The position numbers and the translations under genes are program-made. DNA of 64,000 nt. Origin: Deroplatys truncata (Eukaryota; Arthropoda; Insecta; Mantodea; Mantidae). Under the pieces are notes generated by a model that saw nothing but the letters and a program-made list of their open reading frames with translations, was not told where the DNA came from and made no database searches. Below are positions 55,461-64,000 of the stretch, piece by piece (within the stretch, counting starts at the first letter, position 1; each line of letters opens with the position of its first letter). The stretch covers positions 45,630,067 through 45,694,066 of the forward strand of contig CM060983.1 in the NCBI GenBank assembly GCA_030765065.1. The letters run 5' to 3'.

Positions 55461-55545
55461 TATTTCTGCAAAAGCCAAATCGGCATTAAATGGAGTAGAA
55501 TAATACGCATTAGTAAGAGTAATAAACGATAACGCATAAGATTTT

Positions 55546-56022
55546 TCTTAATTTTTGCAGAGGTATTGCTGCTCTTTCTCATGCAGAAACCGCGAAAGCT
55601 ATATGGAAGAGGTTTGTTTTGTACATGTTCTAACAACAACTTCATGGATTTCTGACTCGGATAAAGCACGGAATTTTCTCATTAGCATAACAGTTTTGGT
55701 TGTTATATCCGCATTACAGTTATCAAGGTAGCGGAGTGACTCAGCACTTGCTGTGCATGACAGGGAAGTGACCAACTGCTTCCTTGTACCCCCAGGGATT
55801 TTCACATGTTGATATTGCATAGCTATTGTGTGAACAGCCAAGACAATGCTGCTACCAAGGGTAATTAGCCGCGAGTGTACTGACTGGGAATCGATTAGCG
55901 ACCCCTAACGTGATCCATGAAATCTATAGTGGTTTATCTAAAAGGGAGTGAACAGAGAAATACGAAAACGGCGTGGGTTATTATTAAAATAAACTTCGAA
56001 AAAATGTATAGATGGAAACAAC
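55546..56022. other. Unrecognised sequence
   Basis: About 480 bp. Minus-strand frames of 72-80 codons show no known domain. No repeat is recognised. Confidence 0.35.
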
Positions 56023-57418
56023 TTTATCTACACTATACTTAGATTAGGTAGAAAAGTATTTGCATTCAGTCCAAAAATTAGAGATTTCGAGCAATGCTGT
56101 TCACAGACTCGTTATTCGGAATGAGTTTTGTTTAAGTGATATACCATAAGAGATAAACAAAAACCCACTGCACAAAAAAAATGTAGATCTATTTAAAACA
56201 CAACATTTATATAAATTTTTGTGACTTTAGCCGTTTCCGAGATACTTTCTGTTATTGACTTGAATTTTCAAACACTTAATAATTTTTACTTTTTTATTTT
56301 CTCTACCACGTAACCTAGTAGGTAGAGAAGCTGTTGCATTCCACCCAAAAATTCGATACCGAAATTTCACCGCAAATACATGTTTTGAGCACCCTTGAAC
56401 AAAAACTAAGCATTTTTTTTAAAAAGGGCCGTGTGAAGAAGGCTTTTGGGAACATTCCCAAAAAATTCAAGATATACAATTTATTTTTCATAAAAATGTC
56501 TTAAATATGATATTTTAATAAAAATCGTTAGAGCCATTTTTGATAAAATTAGAATTTTCCAAAAATGTTCCAGGTAAAGGGTAGTCTGGGGTGGAGGGAA
56601 TTTTCTTGAAAATCTTCGTGTCGCATCTTTGAACTTTACTGAGCCTAAATACCAAGTTTGGTATTTATCCGACTTTTCGTTTTTGAGTTAAGCTGTTCAC
56701 AGACACAGGACCTTTTTCTAAAAGTACTGTTTACTTTGTCTACTACGTTTTTAAGTAGGGCAACTATTGTATTCCACCCAAAAATTCGGTACCGAGATTT
56801 CACCTGAAATACATGTTTTGAGGTCCCCTGAATCCTAATCAAGCACTGTTAGAAAAAGGTCCGCGTGTGTGCTGTTCACAGACGCGCGCGCGTACATGTA
56901 TCCAAAAAGGCTTTATTTGAATTTAGGGGGTCTTAAAACATGTGGTTCCGGTGAAATCTCGGTATCGAATTTTTAGGTGGAATGCAATACCTTCTCTACC
57001 TATTATGTATGTACATAGTAGAGAAAGCAAAAAGTAGATCTCTTTGAAACATCCAATATGTGTATATATATTTTTTTTTTGCTGGCGGACTTAACCATTT
57101 CAGAGATATTTCTTGTTATTGGTTAGCATTTTAAAATGCTTATATTTTTCTCAAATGGGAAGTTTTTGTTTATAGTTTTTTTTCCTGGTAATGCAAATAG
57201 AACGGAATTTCAAAACCATCACATAGCGACTCCGCTCTTAAAGGATTTGGCTATCGCTTAAAGCCTACTATACTCCCATAATCCCGTTGTACTTGCAAGG
57301 AAATATGCAAAAAGATAATTTCTGCAAACGCTTATCTCGGTTAACCTGAAGTAGATAAGGTTTGTAAGAATAGTTTGTAGAGTGACTAGAGAAAATTATG
57401 TGAGTGCAACACATTAGG
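56023..57418. mobile_element. Rearranged family H cluster with fold-back terminus
   Basis: Pieces in order: plus end 56023-56290 (ACTTTATCTACACTATAC); plus end 56312-56430 (TTTCTCTACCACGTAACC); minus core 56431-56728; plus end 56733-56866 (ACTTTGTCTACTACG to CCGCGTGTGTG); minus end 56867-57028 (CTGTTCACAGACGCGCG to CATAGTAGAGAAAGC); plus hairpin-side half 57030-57418 (AATTATGTGAGTGCAACACATTAGG). The plus and minus ends at 56733-57028 form an inverted repeat joined at the TG/CG microsatellite. Confidence 0.75.
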
Positions 57419-57419
57419 T

Positions 57420-57900
57420 TTTTCTTTTTTAAATTTTAGAATAGTTTAGTATTTATGGTTTAATCAGTGTGCTCTTTATCCGAAATTGATACCCAGTATC
57501 CACACAGTATTTGTATAATTGCAATATCAAAGAACCTATAACGACATCATTTTTCAACATAAAGGTCCACTGTTCCACAAGTTTCGTGAAGTTCTCCGAA
57601 AAAAGGTTGGACTAAACAGCAACCCAAGTATGCTAAAGAGTTATCCTCTTTAGGTGTCGGTGCACAAATAAGGAGATGCTTTGAACAAAATGATGTAACT
57701 GCAGTTTCTTTGAGGTTGTAACGAACCGTAAAAATAGCGTAGAGATACTGTGTCACATAATTGTGTGACCACAATTACTGTTCAGCTGTTTATATCCTTA
57801 TCCCAACCTTCCTCTTCCATTTTGTCCCATGCCTCCTGTGCATCTTCTTTCTAAAAAACCTTTAAAGCAGCTTTTAGAATTCTGTTTTCTCTTGTTGCAG
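57420..57900. other. Single-copy-looking intron before the Rab6 exon
   Basis: About 480 bp separate the last family H copy from the exon. No repeat is recognised here. The last 30 bases form the polypyrimidine tract and 3' splice site. The conserved Rab6 coding start upstream of the P-loop GKT is not in this stretch. Confidence 0.5.
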
Positions 57901-57959
57901 TTGGAAAGACGTCTCTGATAACGAGATTTATGTACGATAGTTTTGATAATACATACCAG
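57901..57959 (+). CDS. Rab6: Internal exon of Rab6 small GTPase (P-loop end to switch I start)
   Basis: Rab6 is a Ras-superfamily GTPase that controls vesicle traffic at the Golgi and trans-Golgi network. The exon is 59 nt. Its first two bases (TT) complete a split codon read as V, followed by 19 codons: [10 protein letters not shown] then YDSFDNTYQ. This matches animal Rab6 residues about 24-43: the GKT of the nucleotide-binding P-loop and the helix leading to switch I, ending just before the switch I threonine. A pyrimidine-rich tract ending TTGTTGCAG precedes it and CAG|gtaaga follows it, so both splice sites are strong. The upstream intron is phase 1 and the downstream one phase 0. The preceding residues (GEQS) and the next exon (ATIGIDF...) were looked for by eye and not found, so both lie beyond long introns or outside the window. 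The reading frame is unbroken, which argues against a retrocopy. Confidence 0.93.
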
Positions 57960-58348
57960 GTAAGATAATTTTTGTTTACTTTACTGGATAGTGTAACCAG
58001 CTGAGGGCGCTGGGAAACCTTTGTGCATGTTTGAGTAGCATCTCTGTATTGTGCTGTTGTTTTGAAGTTCATCAAAGCGTGTTAGTTCACTCTGCAGTAT
58101 TCATTTGCTCGCGTTTTCTTTTGAAAAGTGTAGATATCAACCGTTAGCATCCTCTGTTAGATGTTGCACGTAAGAAAGCTCCTGTTGTGAAAAGCAAATC
58201 CAGTCGGGTTTTGGTACGTGCGCACGGACAGTGCAATGGATAGCTGGAAACCTAACCTGATCCTCAGCGAGTGTGCTCTGTATCAGTTTCCCAGCTTCAA
58301 AAATAACAAAAGAATTATTAGACTTTCGTCTTCCAGCAATAGGAACTA

Positions 58349-59662
58349 CAGGATGACTTATGAAGAACTGACACATTCACTCAATGTCGCAATTTTTGCA
58401 CCAAATTAAGCAGAACGTTCTGGAGCTTCGATTGCCTGTCACTAGATGCGCAGATGTTCCTGTTTTATTCGTAATTGTTGGTTTTATTGTCGACAACTGT
58501 TTTTGAGATTTTGTTCTAGTCAACGTGAAAATAGAGTACACATCAAATGAACGACTCTTCCTTGTAAAGCAATACTGGATTACGAATTCAATTACAGCTA
58601 CGCAAAGGGCATACCAGAGAGAATTTGGTGTTCGGAATCCTCCCCAAAGAAATACAATATTGGGACTGGTAAACAAATTGGAAACAGCTGGATCTCTGGT
58701 GAGTGAAAAAGGCAAAACTCGCTCATTCAGTCTTCCCACGGTTGTTGTAAGAGCACGACTGAATCAGTCAACCAAAACATCATTAAAACGTTTGTCGCAG
58801 GAGATAGGATACAGCTACTCAATGTGTCAGAGAGCTGTGAAAAGTGCAGGCCTAAAGCCGTATAGGATTACAGTTGTCCATCAGTTACAGGAACCAGATA
58901 AGGATAGACGACTGAATTATGGCCCTTGGTTTCAGGCGTTCAGTGTGCAAAATCCTGCCATATTGCCCATCACATAGTTCACAGATGAAGCATGGTTCCA
59001 TTTATCCGGCTATATGAACTCAAATAACTCACGCTATTGGGCCAGCGAAAATCCACATGTTATTCATGAAGCACCTATGCACCCGGTTAAAATCGGAGTT
59101 TGGTGCGTAATATCCGCACAGAGAATAGTGGGACCAAGTTTTTTTTAAAGCAATGTGAACACTGCAGAGTACCGACGGATTTTCATGGAGTTTGCTGAGC
59201 AACTAGACGATGTAGAGCTGAGTCAAGGATATTTTCAGCAGGACGGCGCTACATGCAATACATCAAATGAATCCATGGCACTAATTACAAGTTTCTTTGA
59301 CGACCGGATAATTTCAAGAACCTGTGGCCACCGAGATCTCCGTATTTGACATCGCCGGACTTCTTTCTATGGGGTTACTTAAAAGACAGGGTTTATGCCA
59401 CACGTCCCCAGACATTGGACGATCTGAAGCACAACATTACACAGGAGATTCAAGCTATTGACAACAGAATCCTCCAACGAGTGTCCAGTAACATGGAACG
59501 ACGTGTTGAGTTGTGCCTTATGCAGGATGAAGGACATTTTCTATAGAGTTAAATAATCTCCCAAAATTTCTTTGCATTTCAGGTATAATAACCTGTCGCT
59601 AGCATAACTCGTTTTGAAACAATTAATGAAATAAATGTGTCAGTTCTTCATAAATCAGCGTG
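58349..59662 (+). mobile_element. DUF4817-type transposon, copy 2, in the Rab6 intron
   Basis: Left TIR CAGGATGACTTATGAAGAAC and right inverse GTTCTTCATAAATCAGCGTG are flanked by TA at 58347-58348 and 59663-59664. It begins 389 bp downstream of the Rab6 exon, in the same orientation. It is the more complete of the two copies, keeping the transposase N-terminus. Confidence 0.94.
58525..59544 (+). pseudogene. DUF4817-type transposase pseudogene, copy 2
   Basis: It starts MKIEYTSNERLFLVKQYW, with a helix-turn-helix TATQRAYQREFGVRNPPQR that is the DUF4817 signature, and NTILGLVNKLETAGS. It is open to a TAG at 58975-58977, at the position of a tryptophan codon (TGG) in copy 1. Then come FTDEAWFHLSGYMN (first aspartate) and HPVKIGVWC. 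A poly-T frameshift lies near 59140. NTAEYRRIFMEFAEQLDDV leads to YFQQDGATCNTSNESMALI (second), a further break at about 59335, and SPDFFLWGYLKDRVYATRPQ (third), ending CLMQDEGHFL. A nonsense change and at least two frameshifts inactivate it. Confidence 0.93.
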
Positions 59663-60400
59663 TATAAAAACATATAACTGCCTCGATTCATTACATTAAT
59701 ATCGCATCAAATAGTAGATAATAATTGTACTATTGTTCCACTAATAGATACAGGATGGGTTTGCAGAAGTGATGATCCAAAATGCAAGGATGAGAAGTAA
59801 AAAGGAAAAGAAGGAAATTAATGGGTTGCAAGATACGGTTATTTTGTTGTAGGTTGGGGCCCGCTGAATACTAAATACTAATTCCAACAATTTTATTTGT
59901 CAATCAGGAGCAAACAGAAACAACCGCATTAGCTCCCATAAACATTAATCAAGTTATATCGACATTTTTAATATGTGAATTCTACTTTAGACTGTGCCAG
60001 GTGCATGCATGGCATACGGGTGTTTTAATGGGGAGATAGAAGAAGAGTTGGATGGGAGAAAGAGTTGCCTTATATCGCAGGGAAAGGAAGAGAAAGGTCG
60101 TTACTATGGTGGTATAGGAGTCGGAAAATTAATGTTCCTAGGAAATAGATAAGTCAAAGAGAGGAATGGTGGAGTCCCGCATAGCACCTCCGTTACTCTG
60201 CGTGCGTGTATTTGGGAGCTGACAACCAAGAAAACACTGAATCTCGCTACAGGTCGAACAAAATTCCGCTACAAAAATACTACAATATATCAGTCATTAC
60301 TATAAGCCACAGAAACAAATTATTATAGCCTCTCTGTTGGTAATTTAGGCCTATTTATGGCAGTAATTTATCTTTTAAGTGAATAATTAAGTTAAAATGA
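59663..60400. other. Unrecognised intron sequence
   Basis: AT-rich and without a recognised repeat or exon-like segment. Confidence 0.35.
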
Positions 60401-60404
60401 ACTT

Positions 60405-60690
60405 AATCATTGCACATTTTTAGTAAAATGTAAATGAATTAATGTACTAATTATCTGAGAAATCTTTGTACTATCAGTAGCTTTTAGGGTCTTCATGTGT
60501 TTCTGGCTTTCACAGTGTTTCAAAAGATTTCTTTTTGCCCCCAAGCAACATAAATGCACTGTACTTTGCTTTTTCACTGTCTCCTTTAACTGAAATTTCG
60601 AAATAAAAAAAAAATCTTCTTTCAACCGCTTATCTGAAAACAAATGTTTTCGCACTTCAATTTTTCGACAATTCTCAGCGGTATTCCCTT
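60405..60690 (-). pseudogene. Possible zinc-finger (BED/TTF/hAT-like) protein fragment
   Basis: The minus-strand frame (82 codons) contains CCLGAKRNLLKHCESQKHMK, with the pattern C..K..LxxHxxSxKHxK typical of the zinc fingers at the start of hAT-like transposases and related insect proteins. The first cysteine pair is imperfect: only CC is present and a frameshift just before it is likely, because the shifted frame reads KAKYSA. No catalytic domain follows. It lies antisense in the Rab6 intron. It could equally be a chance match. Confidence 0.35.
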
Positions 60691-63580
60691 TTTCTTACGA
60701 GTGGAGTACCCTTTATCACTCATTATATAATTGACAATGCTTAAAACGAATAAATTAATGTTGTAGATTATAACTGTAACTTTATTTTTTACGATTCAAT
60801 TTACAAAAGTCGCTACATTTTCCCTCTTTTTCGTCGCAATGTCTCACGAAAGTTCAAATATTGCTACACGTAGCGGAGTTTCACTACGGTTGGCGACATT
60901 ATCTAAAAGGCTACTTTACTAGTGCAATGACCAACGGCCTTGACAGTAGCCCAAAGTGGATGAGGGGTAAAAGTGTGTAATGCATTCATCCGCTAATTGT
61001 ATTAGTGAGCCCGGAGACGTCGTCAAGGTGGCATGCTGGCTGTGTACGTTGAAAATGATGCAGTTTGGGGTGGCTTTAACATAACAGTTCTTGCCATTTG
61101 GTTAAACATTTAAAACACGTTGTTGGAAGCGTAAGACCACTCTAAAAGGCTATAGCTTACAAAAAAGTTTCGAGCTTGTGAAGCTGGATTATGAGGCAGT
61201 GTTTTTAACACTTAAATGATTTCAGTCTAATTATATAATATGCAAATTCAATAACAGCCCGCCTTGAAGCAATATGTGTATGTAATAATTTGTAAAATGT
61301 ATGTAACAGTCATTGCATATGCTTATATTAGTGTATCCATGTGTAATAATGTTATGTGATTATATTACGTAATTTAATAATGTAGGAGCTGTGAGAATAA
61401 GTTAAAAGTTGCTAACAATGAGGTAACCTTGAGTCAATAATGAGTAAGAAAGTTTAACAGTACTACTTGTGATTCTTGGAGTAACAATAATGTAATTTTA
61501 GTGACAGTTTATAAAATAGTCAATCAACAACCAGAAAAAGCTTTAGTTAAATGAAGGTATTCTATTGGAGTAGGATTAGCCAATCAGAGACTTGAAATAC
61601 AGAAATTTACAAGTTTAGACGTTTGAAATCAATTCAGTTGCCTGCAGACAGTGCTCATAACTGGATGCGTTGCTTGTGCGTCCTCGAGAGATTTAATATG
61701 TATTCGTGTGAGACGAAAAATAAGTTTACGTGTTAAAAAGTGCAATTATTTAAAGAATCTCACAGCTCTCTATATCAGTGAAGTGTTATTTAAATCGTAT
61801 CAAGTATTGATAAAAGGAGTGAAGTAAAAGTTATAATCTTAGTCGTATCACAACCCTGCCAAGAGAAACGTGTCTCTAACAAATACTGACGCAGCCGAGG
61901 CAAACATAAATATAATATTTAAAGAAACAGTAAATATACATTTGGGGCGAAGGCTACCGGAAACTGTTTACTATACGTGCGGTTGCAACTACTACAAGTT
62001 CGGCTCCCCAATAGTTGAAATATAATACAACTCCTACTTCAAATCGGCTTTTCCATACGTGAAACAACTTTCTCAATTATGATATGAAAGCCTTGGAACT
62101 TCAACTTTCAAAATAGCTGAGTGGTATTATGAGCCTTCCTTTTGTGTTACGAGCGATAGCCCGAGTTCATATCTTAAAGGAAATGTTAAATCCGATACAT
62201 TCATGACCCATTATCTCGGAAACTATTTAAAATATAGTATGAAATTTTTACAGGATGCATGAATTCTAAATTCACTGATCTACTATTATTTGTTTATTAA
62301 GGAAGATAGGATTATTTTCTTAGTTACCCACTTTTAAAATTTATAAACAATTATTTAAAGATGTAGTAGTAACCAACTATGTTATTAACCCAAAGTAGAT
62401 GTACAACAGCACTTTAGAGGTTGTTTTCATCATTCTAAAATTTAATTTAGCGTATTCAATAGTTTGAGTAAACGGATCGTTTATAAAAAAAATTGTCATT
62501 CATAGAAAAATGTTCAAATCAAAGGTGGAGAAAACAAGCTTGCATATATTTGCTAAGATAGAAACCACGTGGCTTGAGCCCACCGAGGCTGCCATATTTA
62601 ACAATGGTGCCAATTTATAGAGCAAAATTTCTCCTGAAAGATGGAATAGAGTTTTATATTTGTACTTAAGTGTGGCTACAGTGATAAAATATAAACATCA
62701 AATTAAAGAGGAAGTTCCAATTTACGTGTAAGGCTCAACAAAACAAAAAAAAGTTTAATTTCATGTCAATTTTTCCTGTTTAATCTCCTGCTAACTCCTC
62801 CCCCCTTTTATTGTTTAGTTCTTGGGATAGGATGTTTAAGCACTGTCTTATGCTCCCTTGAGAAAGAATTAACATTACGTAAACAAAAAGTATCTTAAGC
62901 ACTAGATACAGTGCAATACATTAATAACTACCTGATTTATTTAACTGTTCGACTCAAGTGAGACAGCATTAAAACGAAATAAATAATTTTTCATGACTCC
63001 AGGTTTGAGCGATCGATTTTCGAGTTCATATCACTATTTTTGGAAGGCATTGATCGTCCTTCATATGAAACGTTAAGATTCTGTACACCTAAACGCTTCT
63101 GTATTATCTTGCTTTCAGATCTTCGCCAACCTGTTGCTCTTTTAAGCTTTCTGCAGCTTCTTTGCATTTGGTAAATCAATATCTACCCACTGGTTACATA
63201 AAGAAACCAATAAACCGGTTAACAAACGATTGGTTGCAAAAACACGTATTTTTGACAAGGGCAACGTTGTAACCTAAGATTATAATCTGTAGGTTGCTAG
63301 TGGCGCCTGATTCAACTAGTGTAACATTTTATGAAGAGAATATGATATTTATCGGTAAAAAATCGGTAACATTAAGTGTTGTACTGTAAAGCACTCTATG
63401 CAATGCGAGAAGTATATTTCAATACATTTTGGTCCATATTTGTGCAATTATGAAATGTCGAGTCACATTTTTAAAGCCCATGCGCTCTAAACGCTAAACC
63501 ACACATCTCTTGTGATTTCAGTTTCCTGTACTCGTAACTTAATTTTTTTTTTTACTTCCAGGCTAGACATAATTTGATAT
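60691..63580. other. Unrecognised intron sequence
   Basis: Nearly 2.9 kb without family H, SINE or transposase similarity. No segment with the next Rab6 residues flanked by splice sites was found. Frames are short. Confidence 0.4.
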
Positions 63581-63584
63581 GACT

Positions 63585-63770
63585 ACCTATGTGGTCTGGT
63601 GGTTAGCATGCTAGCTTCCAGATCCAGAGATCAGGGGTTCGATTCTCGGCTTGAGGATGGAAATTTTTCTTTAGCCAAAATGATTCCTCCATCCTGCCTA
63701 GAGTCTGGAAATATGAGTGAAAGTGTAAATATGTGTGTGTGAGAGATAGAGAGATAATTTTATGCTTATA
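63585..63770 (+). repeat. tRNA-derived SINE
   Basis: The head TATGTGGTCTGGTGGTTAGC has an A-box-like region. The B box is GGGGTTCGATTCTCGG. The body (CATCCTGCCTAGAGTCTGG) is followed by a GTGTGTGAGAGATAGAGAG tract. It resembles the degenerate unit at 1855-2005 and is better preserved here. Confidence 0.65.
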
Positions 63771-64000
63771 AAGAATACCCAAACTAAACAAACTAAAATT
63801 ACCAATAGCAAACGAGTTTCTGATGTTGCAATTGTTTCAAAGGCAAAGCCTCGATGTGACCTTAGAGGTTTAAAGGCTGCATATACCTAAATGGAAGGGG
63901 AATATGATGTATCGGATTGTATGTAAAATTTGGAACATTTATCGATGAGGGCATTTTAGGTTTTTTTTAACGTAAATTAGTTATTTAATTAAAAGTTACT
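63771..64000. other. Unrecognised sequence to window end
   Basis: AT-rich. No repeat or exon is recognised. Confidence 0.3.

Larger units (their letters stand above)
53492..55545 (+). mobile_element. Old family H copy interrupted by a young mariner
   Basis: Host pieces are 53492-54194 (TATTCCACCCAAAAACTGG...AATGTGTAATGTAGCTA) and 55461-55545 (TATTTCTGCAAAAGCC...GATAACGCATAAGATTTTTC). Together they restore a collinear family H copy. A short AT tract lies at 53799-53824. Confidence 0.8.
57960..64000 (+). other. Rab6 downstream intron (5' part, at least 6 kb)
   Basis: The intron starts with the consensus donor gtaaga. No sequence matching the next Rab6 exon is visible up to the window end, so this is the proximal part of a long intron. 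It holds a DUF4817-type transposon at 58349-59662, a zinc-finger-like fragment near 60.4-60.7 kb and a tRNA-derived SINE near 63.6 kb. The rest is not recognised. The extent is inferred from the exon alone. Confidence 0.7.

Noticed and set aside
58137-58376. A 79-codon minus-strand frame in the Rab6 intron
   Set aside because: It runs across the left TIR of the transposon at 58349, has no recognisable domain and lies antisense to the gene.

Overview
This is a eukaryotic, animal-type intronic/intergenic window, AT-rich (about one third GC by eye) and packed with mobile DNA. The transposons (mariners, transposases of the insect-associated DUF4817 type, and tRNA-derived SINEs with an insect-style 'TTTTTCG(T/G)..GTTTCCC' block) suggest an arthropod, most likely an insect with a large, repeat-rich genome. 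The species cannot be named from this sequence.

Only one convincing host-gene piece is visible: a 59-bp plus-strand exon at 57901-57959. It encodes the P-loop GKT and the following residues of the Golgi GTPase Rab6, with clean splice sites on both sides. No other Rab6 exon was found, so the 6 kb downstream is intron, and much or all of the upstream DNA may be intron too.

The dominant component is one interspersed element, called family H here. It is about 0.82-0.9 kb when complete, and roughly two fifths of the window derives from it, in both orientations and at many ages. One end reads ACTTTCTCTACTACGTATAG. The other end carries the exact inverse 12-mer AGTAGAGAAAGT, then a small terminal hairpin and CAGA. 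A CA/TG microsatellite sits at a fixed internal position, and copies insert in T-runs. This layout resembles non-autonomous Helentron/DINE-1-like (Helitron-related) elements. Family H copies nest inside each other, three deep at 6896-9510.

Layout. 1-2.3 kb: no recognisable gene. 2.4-12.5 kb: family H copies, including the three-level nest. 13.3-15.7 kb: a dead mariner, a LINE RNase H fragment and a SINE. 16.3-20.2 kb: a SINE, a DUF4817-type transposon, a GC-rich stretch and a Tc1 fragment. 21-34.7 kb: nested family H copies, SINEs and a decayed mariner. 34.7-37.7 kb: nothing recognised. 37.7-40.6 kb: a nest holding a LINE end, a TIR transposon and a SINE with a 15-bp target duplication. 41-46.5 kb: a second copy of the dead mariner and a 1-kb element with long TIRs and a helix-turn-helix remnant. 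47-57.4 kb: family H mosaics, SINEs and a young mariner. 57.9 kb: the Rab6 exon, followed by a second DUF4817-type transposon in its intron. 59.7-64 kb: mostly unrecognised, with a zinc-finger fragment and a SINE.

No transposase or reverse transcriptase frame in the window is intact, so the mobile DNA visible here is inactive or dependent on enzymes supplied elsewhere.
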